From: an uncultured Alphaproteobacteria bacterium
Lineage (GTDB): Bacteria; Pseudomonadota; Alphaproteobacteria; HIMB59; GCA-002718135
DNA length: 64,000 nt
Direction: 5' to 3'
NCBI GenBank assembly: GCA_902518895.1
Contig: CABYHL010000003.1
Span: forward strand, 1-64,000
Numbering within the stretch: the stretch's first letter is position 1; the number at the start of each line of letters is the position of its first letter. The position numbers were made by a program, and so were the translations under genes. Below the pieces are notes generated by a model. It was not told where the DNA came from and did not search any database. It saw only the letters and a program-made list of their open reading frames with translations. Positions 29,553 to 41,416 of the stretch are shown one piece after another.

Positions 29553-30538
29553 TGAAATACATAATAAGATTTTTAGTCAGTACAGTAGTTTTATTAGTAG
29601 TAGTTTATTTTACTGCAGGTTTTTATGTTGCTTATCAAATTTTAAAAATAGATCCAACTTGTGGATTACACGAAGGATCCCTTCCTAATACATGGAGTAC
29701 AACAGTTGATTCACATGAATACTCAATTCTTGCACGACAAAAAGTAAGAGAAAATTTTAACTTTAAAGATTATTATTTAGATGAATGGCAAGATGTATAC
29801 TTTCAATCTCGTGATTCTGACATTAAGATTAATGGATGGCTGTTTAATTATTTTCCAAATAGACCAATTATAATTGTAACACATGGTATAAGCCCAAATG
29901 GTAAATGTAAGTCTGAAGCCAATCTTATTGCAAGTTTTTTAGTTAATAAAAAATTTAATGTTCTGACGATAGATTTAAGAAACTACGGCCAAAGTGATAC
30001 TGTAAGTAGTTATGATGATTTAGGCTTAAAGTCATATAATGATATTCTTGGTGCATTTGATTTTTTAAAAAAAATTGGTTTCAAGTCTAATAGCATTGGA
30101 TTACATGGAATATCTCTTGGTGCAAGCACCTCTATTTTTGCAGCACATTCAGAACCGGAAATACGTGCAGTGTGGGCAGATAGTTCACTTGCTGAATTTA
30201 ATATGATCTTAAAAGATGAAATAGCAAGATATGGTCTTACTATAGAATTTGGGCCAGTAGTAAGTTTAGCTGGAAGAATCTTAACTGGAACTGATCCAAG
30301 AGAATTATCTCCAGCTAAAAAATTATCAAATACACAATACTATTTTTTTACTCATGGTGATTCTGATACAAGAATCTTAACACGACACTTTAATTATTTT
30401 AAAGATTATACAAATCAAAATAAAATTAATGCTGATTTTTGGTTAGTTGAAAACTCTTATCATGTAGATGCTATGTTTAAATATCCAGAAGTATATTCTA
30501 AAAAGATGGAAGATTTTTTTAATAAAAATTTAAAGTAG
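29552..30538 (+). CDS. Alpha/beta hydrolase (membrane-anchored)
   Basis: N-terminal TM; PIIIVTHGISPNGKCKSEANLIA; GLHGISLGASTSIFAAHS nucleophile elbow. ORF track begins at a TTG at 29549; ATG is at 29552. Confidence 0.85.
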   Translation: MKYIIRFLVSTVVLLVVVYFTAGFYVAYQILKIDPTCGLHEGSLPNTWSTTVDSHEYSILARQKVRENFNFKDYYLDEWQDVYFQSRDSDIKINGWLFNYFPNRPIIIVTHGISPNGKCKSEANLIASFLVNKKFNVLTIDLRNYGQSDTVSSYDDLGLKSYNDILGAFDFLKKIGFKSNSIGLHGISLGASTSIFAAHSEPEIRAVWADSSLAEFNMILKDEIARYGLTIEFGPVVSLAGRILTGTDPRELSPAKKLSNTQYYFFTHGDSDTRILTRHFNYFKDYTNQNKINADFWLVENSYHVDAMFKYPEVYSKKMEDFFNKNLK

Positions 30539-30674
30539 GCCGGACTCTAAAACTAGTTTGTACCTTGGCAGACACCTCTCTAGAATAAGAAACTCAAATA
30601 ATTATCAAACGGCGGGTAAGATAATTAAAAATTCTTGGCGTTCCTCCGAAGCTAAGAAACGAGTATTATCCGGC
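30539..30674 (+). ncRNA. Candidate structured RNA (unclassified) between hydrolase gene and sdhC; strand uncertain
   Basis: Closing stem GCCGGA(30539-30544)/TCCGGC(30669-30674) plus CTC/GAG; hairpin TAATTATC(30599-30606)/GATAATTA(30620-30627), loop AAACGGCGGGTAA; hairpin TTCTTGGC(30632-30639)/GCTAAGAA(30651-30658), loop GTTCCTCCGAA. GC-rich loops in an AT-rich genome. Confidence 0.6.
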
Positions 30675-30868
30675 TTATTAAGAGTAATATCTATCTATTT
30701 AAAATTCAAGATTTTTAGTTAAATCTGGTATAAAATTTGGTCGATTTTCATAAAATTTGCTACTTTTTATCAACATTTTACAAACTTCCATGATAGTAAG
30801 AAAAGATAACTAAACCATTAATATTTTGAAATTTGAAGAAAAATACTTACTTATGAAACATAAGAAAA

Positions 30869-31249
30869 ATGAAAAAAATGACTGATAATAGACCATTATC
30901 ACCTCACCTATCTATTCACAAAAGAGTACTTACAGCAGTATTTTCAATTTTTCATAGGATATCTGGAATAGGATTAAGTGTGGGCGCAATATTAATTTCA
31001 ATTTGGTTTTTATTAATTAGTTTTGGTCCTGAATTTTATATTTATTTTGAAATTCTTTCTAAAAGTATTTTGTTTAAACTTGTTCTAATGATTTGGACTG
31101 TCGGTATTTTTTACCATTTATTTAATGGATGTAGAAAATTATATTGGTCATTCGGTATTGGAATGGAATTATCTCAAGTATATAAATCTGGTTATGCTGT
31201 TATATGTTTAACTCTAATTTCTAGTTTAGTTGTCTGGTATTTTGCATGA
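30869..31249 (+). CDS. sdhC: Succinate dehydrogenase cytochrome b556 subunit
   Basis: RPLSPHLSIHKRVLTAVFSIFHRISGIGLSVG; HLFNGCRKLYWSFG. Confidence 0.93.
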   Translation: MKKMTDNRPLSPHLSIHKRVLTAVFSIFHRISGIGLSVGAILISIWFLLISFGPEFYIYFEILSKSILFKLVLMIWTVGIFYHLFNGCRKLYWSFGIGMELSQVYKSGYAVICLTLISSLVVWYFA

Positions 31250-31575
31250 AAAATTATGCTCTTAAATGGTTAACCCAAAGAATTACTGCTTCAGTTTTAA
31301 TACCTTTGGCGTTTTGGTTTATATACTCAGCAATATCATTATCCAAGATGACTTATTCTGAAATAGAAATTTTTTTTCAATCCTATTTTAATGCATTCTT
31401 ATTTTTTGTTATGATGCAATCTATGCTTCTGCATTCAAAATTAGGACTGCAAACAATTATTGAAGATTATGTCACATCGAAAAAGACAGCCAAATTTATT
31501 AAAGTATTAGTTAATTATCTTATTTATTTTATCATGATTTTAATTACAGTTAATTTAGTGAGAATGGTGTTTTAG
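31246..31575 (+). CDS. sdhD: Succinate dehydrogenase membrane anchor subunit
   Basis: WLTQRITASVLIPLAFWFIYS; LHSKLGLQTIIEDYV. Confidence 0.9.
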   Translation: MKNYALKWLTQRITASVLIPLAFWFIYSAISLSKMTYSEIEIFFQSYFNAFLFFVMMQSMLLHSKLGLQTIIEDYVTSKKTAKFIKVLVNYLIYFIMILITVNLVRMVF

Positions 31576-33369
31576 ATGACTAATTCATATAAAATTATTG
31601 ATCACCATTATGACGTTGTAGTTGTAGGAGCTGGAGGTTCAGGACTGAGAGCAACGCTAGGATGTGCAGAAGCCGGATTAAAAACAGCCTGTATATCAAA
31701 AGTGTTTCCAACAAGAAGTCATACTGTTGCAGCACAAGGTGGAATTGGAGCAGCTCTTGGTAATATGGGCGAGGATAACTGGAAGTGGCACATGTATGAT
31801 ACAGTTAAGGGTTCAGACTGGCTCGGAGATCAAGATGCAATTGAATACTTATGTTCTAAAGCCCCTGAAGCAGTAATTGAACTTGAAGAATATGGCATGC
31901 CATTTAGTAGAACAGATGATGGTAAGATCTATCAAAGACCTTTTGGCGGACACTTAACCAATAATGGCGAGGGAGCTCCTGCTATGAGAGCTTGTGCAGC
32001 AGCTGATAGAACGGGACATGCTTTACTCCATACACTTTATCAGCAATCACTTAAAAATAATGTAGAATTTTATATTGAATATTTTGTTTTAGATTTAATT
32101 TCTGATGATCAAGGTAATTGCATTGGTGTGGTAACATGGTGCTTAGAAGATGGATCAATCCATCGATTTTTATCTCATCAAACAATTCTAGCTACTGGTG
32201 GATATGGAAGAGCTTACTTCTCATCCACGAGTGCTCACATTTGTACTGGTGATGGTAGTGCAATGGCTTTAAGACAAAACCTACCTCTTTCTGATATGGA
32301 ATTTATTCAGTTCCACCCAACAGGAGTTTACGGTGCAGGAGTGTTAATCACTGAAGGAGCAAGAGGAGAAGGTGGATATTTAACTAATAGCGATGGTGAA
32401 AGATTTATGGAAAGATATGCTCCAAATGCAAAAGATCTAGCATCAAGGGATGTAGTAAGCCGAGCAATGACTATTGAAATTAGTGAAAATAGAGGTTGTG
32501 GAGAGAATGCCGATCATGTGCTACTTCATCTTGAGCACATTGATGCTGATACACTACATAAAAGATTGCCTGGTATTTCAGAAACTGCAAAAATATTTGC
32601 TGGAGTTGATCTGACTAAAGATCCAATACCAGTTCTTCCAACGGTTCATTATAATATGGGCGGTATACCGACAAATTATAGAACAGAAGTTCTAAGGCCA
32701 ACAAATGAAAATCCAGATAATGTATGTGAAGGTTTAATGGCTGTTGGTGAGGCTGCATGCGTTTCTGTGCACGGTGCAAATAGATTAGGAACAAATTCAT
32801 TAATCGATCTTGTTGTTTTTGGCAAAGCAGCTAGCCTAACATGTAAAGAAAAAGTTAAACCAAATTCTAAAAAAATTGAAATTAGTAAATCAAAAACAGA
32901 TAATATTATTGAGCGATTTGATAAGATTAGAAACAGCAAAGGAAACTCTACAACTGGAGAACTTCGTACTTCCATGCAACATATAATGCAGCAAAAATGT
33001 GCAGTATTTAGAACACATGATCTCATATCAAAAGGTATTGAAGAATATTCAAAAGTTGAGAGCTCAATGGATGATATAGATATTAAAGACAAATCATTAA
33101 TTTTTAATACTGACTTAGTCGAAGCTTTAGAGTTACACAATTTAATGGCACAATCAAAAGTTACTCTTCATTCTGCGTTAAATCGAACTGAAAGTAGAGG
33201 CGCACATGCAAGAGAAGATTATAAAGAAAGAGATGATAATAATTGGTTAGTTCACTCTTTAGCCTGGTTAAACGATAAGGGAGATGTGAGTATGGGTTCC
33301 AGAGGTGTTCATATGAATACTCTAACTAATCATGTTCAACCAATACCACCTAAAAGAAGAGTTTACTAA
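31576..33369 (+). CDS. sdhA: Succinate dehydrogenase flavoprotein subunit
   Basis: [48 protein letters not shown]. Confidence 0.97.
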   Translation: MTNSYKIIDHHYDVVVVGAGGSGLRATLGCAEAGLKTACISKVFPTRSHTVAAQGGIGAALGNMGEDNWKWHMYDTVKGSDWLGDQDAIEYLCSKAPEAVIELEEYGMPFSRTDDGKIYQRPFGGHLTNNGEGAPAMRACAAADRTGHALLHTLYQQSLKNNVEFYIEYFVLDLISDDQGNCIGVVTWCLEDGSIHRFLSHQTILATGGYGRAYFSSTSAHICTGDGSAMALRQNLPLSDMEFIQFHPTGVYGAGVLITEGARGEGGYLTNSDGERFMERYAPNAKDLASRDVVSRAMTIEISENRGCGENADHVLLHLEHIDADTLHKRLPGISETAKIFAGVDLTKDPIPVLPTVHYNMGGIPTNYRTEVLRPTNENPDNVCEGLMAVGEAACVSVHGANRLGTNSLIDLVVFGKAASLTCKEKVKPNSKKIEISKSKTDNIIERFDKIRNSKGNSTTGELRTSMQHIMQQKCAVFRTHDLISKGIEEYSKVESSMDDIDIKDKSLIFNTDLVEALELHNLMAQSKVTLHSALNRTESRGAHAREDYKERDDNNWLVHSLAWLNDKGDVSMGSRGVHMNTLTNHVQPIPPKRRVY

Positions 33370-34157
33370 TGGCTCAGTTTACACTTCCTGCAAATTCAAA
33401 AATAACTAAAGGGAAAACTCACCAACTAAAAGAACCTGCAAACGATCCAAAGAAACTTGCAATCTACAGATGGGATCCCGAAGATGATAAAAATCCTAGA
33501 ATAGATAATTATGAGATAGATCAAGAAAAGTGTGGTCCAATGGTATTAGACGCACTTATGAAAATAAAAAACGAAATTGATCCAACTTTAACATTTAGAA
33601 GATCTTGCAGAGAAGGAGTTTGTGGTTCCTGTGCTATGAATATTGATGGTGTTAACACATTAGCATGTTTAAAAAGTATGTCTGATGTTAAAAATGAAAT
33701 AAAAATTTACCCTCTTCCACATATGCGTGTAGTAAAAGATTTAGTTCCAGATCTTAGTAAGGCTTATGAGCAACTGGCTTCTATTAAACCTTGGTTGCAG
33801 CGTGAAAAAACAAATGAAGAAAAAAACTCAGGAGACGAAAAAAAACAATCACCAAAAGATAGAGAAAAACTAGATGGTAAATGGGAGTGTGTATTATGTT
33901 TTTGCTGCACTACTTCTTGTCCAAGTTATTGGTGGAATGGAGATGAATATCTAGGACCTGCAGTTCTTTTACAAGCAGCAAGATGGGTAAGTGACTCTAG
34001 AGACTCAGAAAGAAAAGAGAGATTAAAAGCAATAAATGATTCATTAAAACTTTATAGATGTCATTCAATAATGAATTGTACTAGGTCTTGTCCTAAAGGT
34101 CTAAATCCAGCTAAAGAAATTGCTGGACTTAAAAAGGCTATTGTTACAGAATTGTAA
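33369..34157 (+). CDS. sdhB: Succinate dehydrogenase iron-sulfur subunit
   Basis: [53 protein letters not shown]. Confidence 0.97.
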   Translation: MAQFTLPANSKITKGKTHQLKEPANDPKKLAIYRWDPEDDKNPRIDNYEIDQEKCGPMVLDALMKIKNEIDPTLTFRRSCREGVCGSCAMNIDGVNTLACLKSMSDVKNEIKIYPLPHMRVVKDLVPDLSKAYEQLASIKPWLQREKTNEEKNSGDEKKQSPKDREKLDGKWECVLCFCCTTSCPSYWWNGDEYLGPAVLLQAARWVSDSRDSERKERLKAINDSLKLYRCHSIMNCTRSCPKGLNPAKEIAGLKKAIVTEL

Positions 34158-34175
34158 TTAAAGTATAAAACTTAA

Positions 34176-35138
<963 letters not shown>

Positions 35139-35178
35139 TTGTATTTTTCATCTAATCTAACTATTACCTTTTATCAAA

Positions 35179-36363
35179 ATGAATTTGCATGAATACCAAG
35201 CTAAAGATCTACTAAGAAAGTACAATCTACCTATACTTGAAGGCAAAAGTTACATTGAAAATATTGATGATTTAGAAAAAGATTTACAAAATATAAAAGG
35301 ACCACCTTGGGTTATCAAATCACAGATACATGCTGGAGGAAGAGGAGCAGGGAAATTTTTAAAACCATTTAATACAAAAGGTGGAGTACAAATAACAGAA
35401 TCAATTGATGATGCAAAAAAAATTGCAAAAGGAATGATGGGCAACATATTGATTACAAAACAAACAGGTAATGAAGGAAAGTTAGTAAATAGAATTTATA
35501 TAGAAGCTGGATGTAAAATTGATAGGGAATATTATTTAAGTATTCTTCTTGATAGGAATCAATCAAAATTAATGATGATGGTATCTGATGCTGGTGGTGT
35601 AGACATAGAAGATGTAGCTGAGAAAACACCAGAAAGAATTCAATATGTTTATTTTGATAACTTAGAAGATTTTACAATTAGTGATAGTCTTCAAAATAAA
35701 TTAAACTTTTCTATTAATGAGTTTAACCAATTTAAAGAAATTGTTTCAAATTTATGTAAGGCCTATGTCGAAATAGATGCTTCTTTAATTGAAATTAATC
35801 CTCTTGTTGTGACAAATGATGAAAAACTAATTCTTTTAGATGCTAAAATTAATATTGATGATAATGCCCTGTATAGACAGGCTGACATTGAAAAATTAAA
35901 AGATACTTCAGAAGAAAATGATTTGGAACTTGAAGCTTCTGAAAACGATATGGTTTACATTAAGCTCGACGGAAAAATAGGCTGTATGGTTAATGGAGCT
36001 GGACTTGCTATGGCAACTATGGATATCATTAAACAATTTGGAATGGAGCCAGCCAATTTTTTAGATTTAGGTGGTACAGCAAATAAAGAAAGAGCCATTA
36101 AAGCTTTCAAGATCATTCAGTCAGATAAAAACGTGAAATCAGTATTCATAAATATTTTTGGAGGAATTATACATTGCGATATGATTGCGAATGGCATCAT
36201 TGATGCAATTAAAGAATTAGAATTTAAACTTCCTGTTGTTGTACGTTTTCAAGGAACAAATTCTACAGAAGGAAGAGATATTATAAATAATTCATCATTA
36301 GGATTAATTTCAATTGATGATTTTTCAAATGCAGCCCAGAAAGCTGTGGAGTTATCAGAATAG
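35179..36363 (+). CDS. sucC: Succinyl-CoA ligase beta subunit
   Basis: [39 protein letters not shown]. Confidence 0.97.
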   Translation: MNLHEYQAKDLLRKYNLPILEGKSYIENIDDLEKDLQNIKGPPWVIKSQIHAGGRGAGKFLKPFNTKGGVQITESIDDAKKIAKGMMGNILITKQTGNEGKLVNRIYIEAGCKIDREYYLSILLDRNQSKLMMMVSDAGGVDIEDVAEKTPERIQYVYFDNLEDFTISDSLQNKLNFSINEFNQFKEIVSNLCKAYVEIDASLIEINPLVVTNDEKLILLDAKINIDDNALYRQADIEKLKDTSEENDLELEASENDMVYIKLDGKIGCMVNGAGLAMATMDIIKQFGMEPANFLDLGGTANKERAIKAFKIIQSDKNVKSVFINIFGGIIHCDMIANGIIDAIKELEFKLPVVVRFQGTNSTEGRDIINNSSLGLISIDDFSNAAQKAVELSE

Positions 36364-37247
36364 TGTCAATTTTAGTTAATAAAAATACAAGACTCATTTG
36401 CCAAGGCTTTACCGGTTCACAAGGAACATATCATTCTGAACAAGCTATAGCATATGGTACAAACCTTGTTGGTGGTGTCACGCCTGGAAAAGGAGGTCAG
36501 ACTCATTTAAATTTACCGGTGTTTAATACTGTTGCCGATGCAGTGAAACAAACTGAAGCAAACGCAACAGTTATTTATGTTCCTGCAAAGTTTGCTGCTA
36601 AAGCAATCCATGAGGCTTTAGATGCAAAGATTGAATTAATTGTTTGTATTACAGAAGGTATTCCAGTCTTAGATATGATTGATATAAAAAAAAGAATTAT
36701 TAACAATAAAACATATTTGATTGGACCAAACTGTCCAGGCTTAATCACACCTTCCGAATGTAAGATTGGAATCATGCCTGGTTTCATCCATAAAAAAGGT
36801 AAAATAGGTATAGTAAGCAGATCAGGAACATTAACTTATGAAGCTGTTGCACAGACAACAGAGGTAGGATTAGGTCAATCAACATGTATTGGTATTGGTG
36901 GAGATCCAATCCATGGAATGGATTTTGTAGATTGTATAAAGTTATTTTTAGAAGACGATGAGACTGAGGGAATTTTAATGATAGGTGAAATTGGTGGTGA
37001 GGAAGAAGAAAATGCAGCAGAATTTATTTTAAATTCAAAAAGAAAAAAACCAGTTTCAGCATTTATAGCTGGTCAATCTGCACCTAAAGGAAAGCGTATG
37101 GGTCATGCAGGTGCTATCGTTTCAGGTTCAAAAGGTACAGCAAATTCCAAAATTAAATCTTTAGAAAAGGCTGGAGTTTTGGTGTCAAAATCCCCAGCAT
37201 CATTGGGAAAAACAATGAAATTAGCAATGCAAAATGGGAATAATTAG
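36363..37247 (+). CDS. sucD: Succinyl-CoA ligase alpha subunit
   Basis: [42 protein letters not shown]-type active site ([14 protein letters not shown]). Confidence 0.97.
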   Translation: MSILVNKNTRLICQGFTGSQGTYHSEQAIAYGTNLVGGVTPGKGGQTHLNLPVFNTVADAVKQTEANATVIYVPAKFAAKAIHEALDAKIELIVCITEGIPVLDMIDIKKRIINNKTYLIGPNCPGLITPSECKIGIMPGFIHKKGKIGIVSRSGTLTYEAVAQTTEVGLGQSTCIGIGGDPIHGMDFVDCIKLFLEDDETEGILMIGEIGGEEEENAAEFILNSKRKKPVSAFIAGQSAPKGKRMGHAGAIVSGSKGTANSKIKSLEKAGVLVSKSPASLGKTMKLAMQNGNN

Positions 37248-37298
37248 TTTCCATTAGTATGATTGTTATGCGAAATGGTTTTAGTTTAATAGAAATCT

Positions 37299-40202
37299 AT
37301 GAATGATACTTTCTTAAATAGTGCTAATGCGCCATATGTAGCTGAACTGTATTCTAAATATAGAAATGATCCTGAAAGTGTGGATACAACTTGGAAAGAT
37401 TTTTTTAATAATTTAAATGAAGATGACTACTCTGTTCTTAAAGATTTTGGAGGACCAGAATGGAAAGAACGTCCATCAAGTATAATAGATAAAAATTACA
37501 TAACTAAGGTTATAAAATCAAATGCGAATTACAATTCTGAGGAATTTAGAATATCAACCTTAGATTCAATTAGAGCATTAAGATTAATTAGAGCTTTTAG
37601 AATTAACGGACATTTAATTGCAGATCTTGATCCCTTAGGAATATCTGAAAGAGAGTATCCTCAAGAATTAGATTATAAAAGCTATGGTTTCCTTGAAACA
37701 GATTTAGAAAAAGAAATATTCATTGATGGAAGTTTGGGTTTAGAAAAAAGTAAATTAAAAAATATTATTAAAATATTAAAAGAAACTTATTCTGCTTCAA
37801 TAGGTGTTGAATTTTTACACATACAACAAGCTGATCAAAAACAATGGGTCCAAGAAAGAATTGAAGAAGTAAGAAATAAAACAAATTTTACAAATGAGGG
37901 AAAAAAAGCAATCTATAAAAGATTAGTTGAATCAGAACTATTTGAGCAGTTTTTAGATAAAAAATTTTTAGGTACAAAGAGATACGGTATCGAAGGTGGT
38001 GAAGCGATGATACCAGGGATAGAGCAAATTGTTAAACAGGCATGTTTGTCTGGAATTGAAGATATTATTATTGGAACTGCTCATAGAGGCAGACTAACAC
38101 TTCTATCAAGTGTTTTGGAAATGCCTTACAAAAAAATATTATCAAAATTCCAAGGATCTTTAAACGATCCAAATGAGGTACTAGGTTCGGGTGATGTAAA
38201 ATATCATTTAGGAGTTTCTGCTGATCGTGAATTTGAAAAAAAGAAAATTCATTTATCGCTCACTTCTAACCCATCACATTTAGAAGCAGTTAATCCAGTT
38301 GTGGCAGGAAAAGTAAGAGCTAAACAAACTTTAGCTAAAGATAAAACGACAGATAAAGTTATAGGTTTATTAATTCATGGAGATGCAGCAATTGCTGGAC
38401 AAGGAGTTGTGGCCGAAACATTTGCTATGTCACAATTAAGAGGGTTTAAAACAGGTGGTACCATTCATTTTGTAATTAACAATCAGATAGGTTTTACAAC
38501 TATGCCACAATATGGACGATCAGCACCTTATTGTACTGAAATTGCAAAAATGGTTCAGGCACCAATATTTCATGTTAATGGCGATGACCCAGAAGCAGTA
38601 GTTCATGTCTGTAGACTTGCAACGGAATTCAGAAATAAATTTAAAGTCGATGTTGTTGTAGATATGTTTTGCTACAGAAGATCAGGACATAACGAAGCTG
38701 ATGAACCTTCTTTTACTCAGCCACTAATGTATAAGGCTATCAAAAAACAAATTACTACAAGAAAAAAATATGAAAAAAAATTAATTGAGAATAATACTCT
38801 TTCAGAAGAAGAATCTAGAGACATTGTAGATTCTTTTAAAAATTTTTTAGATAAAGAATTTGAATCAACTAAAAATTATAAACCAAATAAAGTAGATTGG
38901 TTAGAGGGAACTTGGACAGGTTTATCTACTGCAACATTTGATGCAAGAAGAGGAAAAACATCTGTAAAAGAAAAAACATTAATTAACGTTGCTAAAAAAA
39001 TTCATGAAATACCTGCTGATTTTAATGCTCATAGAAGAATAAAAAAAATTTATGGGGATCGATTAACAAGTGTCATCAACGGAAAAGGTATTGATTGGGC
39101 AACCTCTGAAAGTTTAGCTTTAGCAACACTTCTTGATGAGGGATACGGTGTTCGAATATCTGGACAAGATGTTGGAAGAGGAACATTTAGTCATAGACAT
39201 GGTGTTCTATACGATCAAGAAAACGAAAATCGTTTTGTTCCATTAAGACACTTTCAAAACAAGCAAGGTTACTTTGAAATTATAGATAGTTTTCTATCTG
39301 AGTTTGGTGTTCTTGGTTTTGAATATGGATATTCACAAGTTGATCCTAAGACACTTGTTATATGGGAAGCGCAGTTTGGTGATTTTGCAAATGGCGCACA
39401 AATAATGATTGATCAATTCATTAGTTCTGGAGAAAGAAAATGGTTGAGAATGTCTGGTTTAACGATGCTTCTTCCCCACGGACATGAGGGCCAAGGTCCT
39501 GAGCATACAAGCGGAAGATTAGAAAGATTTTTACAGATGTGTGCAGAAGATAATATGCAAATTGTTAATTGTACAAGTCCTGCAAATTATTTTCATGTTT
39601 TAAGAAGGCAACTACATAGAAACTTTAGGAAACCTCTAATTATATTTACACCAAAATCTACACTTAGACACAAATCTAATGTTTCTAATATTGAGGATTA
39701 TATTAATGGATCAACTTTCCATAGAATTCTTACTGATAAATTATCTGTTAAAGAAAAAAGGAAAAATAAAAGATTAATCATTTGCTCTGGTAAATTATAT
39801 TTTGAACTTGCAGATCACATAGCAAAAAATAAAATTAAAAATCTCTCCATAATAAGATTGGAGCAGATTTATCCATTTCCTTATGAAAACTTTAGAGATG
39901 AATTAAAACATTATACTGATGCTGAAATTATTTGGGCACAAGAAGAGCCAAAAAATATGGGTGCCTGGGGTTTTGTGAAAGGTAGATTGGAAAGTGTTAT
40001 GCAGGAAGCCAAAGTTAAACAAGAAAAAATATTCTATGTTGGTAGAAGTCCAGCTGCGTCTCCTGCCGCTGGTTCTTTAGAAAGACACTTAAGTAACCAA
40101 GAAACTATTATAAAAATGGCAACTGAAGATTCGATTAGCAAAATTATCAAATCTTGGGCAGGTATTTCAACAAAATTAAAGACTAATCTGCCAATTGAAT
40201 AA
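37299..40202 (+). CDS. sucA: 2-oxoglutarate dehydrogenase E1
   Basis: GTAHRGRLTLLSSVLEMPYKKILSKF; GQDVGRGTFSHRHGVLYDQ. Confidence 0.97.
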   Translation: MNDTFLNSANAPYVAELYSKYRNDPESVDTTWKDFFNNLNEDDYSVLKDFGGPEWKERPSSIIDKNYITKVIKSNANYNSEEFRISTLDSIRALRLIRAFRINGHLIADLDPLGISEREYPQELDYKSYGFLETDLEKEIFIDGSLGLEKSKLKNIIKILKETYSASIGVEFLHIQQADQKQWVQERIEEVRNKTNFTNEGKKAIYKRLVESELFEQFLDKKFLGTKRYGIEGGEAMIPGIEQIVKQACLSGIEDIIIGTAHRGRLTLLSSVLEMPYKKILSKFQGSLNDPNEVLGSGDVKYHLGVSADREFEKKKIHLSLTSNPSHLEAVNPVVAGKVRAKQTLAKDKTTDKVIGLLIHGDAAIAGQGVVAETFAMSQLRGFKTGGTIHFVINNQIGFTTMPQYGRSAPYCTEIAKMVQAPIFHVNGDDPEAVVHVCRLATEFRNKFKVDVVVDMFCYRRSGHNEADEPSFTQPLMYKAIKKQITTRKKYEKKLIENNTLSEEESRDIVDSFKNFLDKEFESTKNYKPNKVDWLEGTWTGLSTATFDARRGKTSVKEKTLINVAKKIHEIPADFNAHRRIKKIYGDRLTSVINGKGIDWATSESLALATLLDEGYGVRISGQDVGRGTFSHRHGVLYDQENENRFVPLRHFQNKQGYFEIIDSFLSEFGVLGFEYGYSQVDPKTLVIWEAQFGDFANGAQIMIDQFISSGERKWLRMSGLTMLLPHGHEGQGPEHTSGRLERFLQMCAEDNMQIVNCTSPANYFHVLRRQLHRNFRKPLIIFTPKSTLRHKSNVSNIEDYINGSTFHRILTDKLSVKEKRKNKRLIICSGKLYFELADHIAKNKIKNLSIIRLEQIYPFPYENFRDELKHYTDAEIIWAQEEPKNMGAWGFVKGRLESVMQEAKVKQEKIFYVGRSPAASPAAGSLERHLSNQETIIKMATEDSISKIIKSWAGISTKLKTNLPIE

Positions 40203-40233
40203 ATTGACGTAAATGTTATTAAGCATTTAATTA

Positions 40234-41415
40234 ATGAGCACTGAATTAATAGTTCCAACACTTGGAGAGTCAATTACGGAAGCAACTGTTTCAAAATGGC
40301 TTAAGAATATAGGCGATAATTTTGAAGCAGATGAACCTTTAGTTGAAATTGAGACAGACAAAATTACAGTTGAAGTACCAGCACCTCATGCAGGCTCTCT
40401 AAAAGAAATAAAAGTTTCTGAAGGCACTGATGTTGAAATTGGTGGTATTTTAGGAATCTTAGATGAATCAAAAGGCAAAACACCAAGTCCTAAAAAAACT
40501 GAAACTAAAGAAGATAAAATAAAAGAAGAAGTAAAAGCAGTTAAGGTTGAAACAAAATCTTCGCCTGCCAAATCTTCACCATCTGCAAGAAAAATAGCTG
40601 AAGAAAATAATATTAAACTTGAAGATGTCACCTCATCCCGTTCTGATGGAAGAATTAATAAAGAAGATGTAGTTTCTCATCTTTCTTCTTCAAATAAAAC
40701 AACCACTAACAAAGGTGAAAGAGAAGAAGTTGTTAAAATGTCTAAGATCAGACAGACAATATCTAAACGTTTAAAGGAGGCTCAAAATACAGCAGCCATA
40801 CTTACAACTTTCAATGAAATTGACATGTCCAAAGTCATGGAAATTAGAAAATCAAAAAACCAAGAATTTCAAAGTCGGTATGAGGTCAAATTAGGTTTCA
40901 TGTCATTTTTTGTAAAAGCGGTAGTAAAAAGTTTGCAAGAGTATCCAGCTGTGAATGCCGAAATAAAAGATGAAAATATAATTTATAAAAATCATTTTGA
41001 TATAGGTATAGCTGTTGGAACTGAAAAAGGATTAGTTGTACCAATACTTAAAGACGCCGATCAATTGAGTTTTGGAGAAATAGAAACTAAAATTATTGAT
41101 CTTAGTACAAAAGCCAAAGATGGAACGCTGACCATGGACGATTTGACTGGTGGAACTTTTACAATTTCAAATGGTGGCGTTTACGGATCAATGCTCAGCA
41201 CCCCAATAATCAATAGACCTCAATCTGGAATTTTAGGGATGCATAATATTCAAAAAAGAGCAGTAGTTGTAAATGATGAAATAGTAATTAGGCCAATGAT
41301 GTATGTTGCATTAAGTTATGATCATAGAATTATTGATGGAAAAGAAAGTGTTGGATTTTTAGTGAAAGTGAAAGAACTTCTAGAAGATCCATCCGAATTA
41401 GTATTAGGAATATAA
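40234..41415 (+). CDS. sucB: 2-oxoglutarate dehydrogenase E2 (dihydrolipoamide succinyltransferase)
   Basis: Lipoyl domain [19 protein letters not shown]-terminal [18 protein letters not shown]. Confidence 0.97.
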   Translation: MSTELIVPTLGESITEATVSKWLKNIGDNFEADEPLVEIETDKITVEVPAPHAGSLKEIKVSEGTDVEIGGILGILDESKGKTPSPKKTETKEDKIKEEVKAVKVETKSSPAKSSPSARKIAEENNIKLEDVTSSRSDGRINKEDVVSHLSSSNKTTTNKGEREEVVKMSKIRQTISKRLKEAQNTAAILTTFNEIDMSKVMEIRKSKNQEFQSRYEVKLGFMSFFVKAVVKSLQEYPAVNAEIKDENIIYKNHFDIGIAVGTEKGLVVPILKDADQLSFGEIETKIIDLSTKAKDGTLTMDDLTGGTFTISNGGVYGSMLSTPIINRPQSGILGMHNIQKRAVVVNDEIVIRPMMYVALSYDHRIIDGKESVGFLVKVKELLEDPSELVLGI

Positions 41416-41416
41416 A

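Noticed and set aside
30539-30680. Similarity of the candidate RNA ends (CCGGACTC... / TCCGGCTTAT) to RNase P RNA P4 ends
   Set aside because: The element is only ~136 nt and lacks the GAAAGUCC and ACAGAA core flanks and the specificity-domain motifs; the match is confined to the closing stem. cmscan should still be run.
32676-33140. 154-aa minus-strand ORF inside sdhA
   Set aside because: Antisense to the conserved SdhA C-terminal region, no domain similarity.
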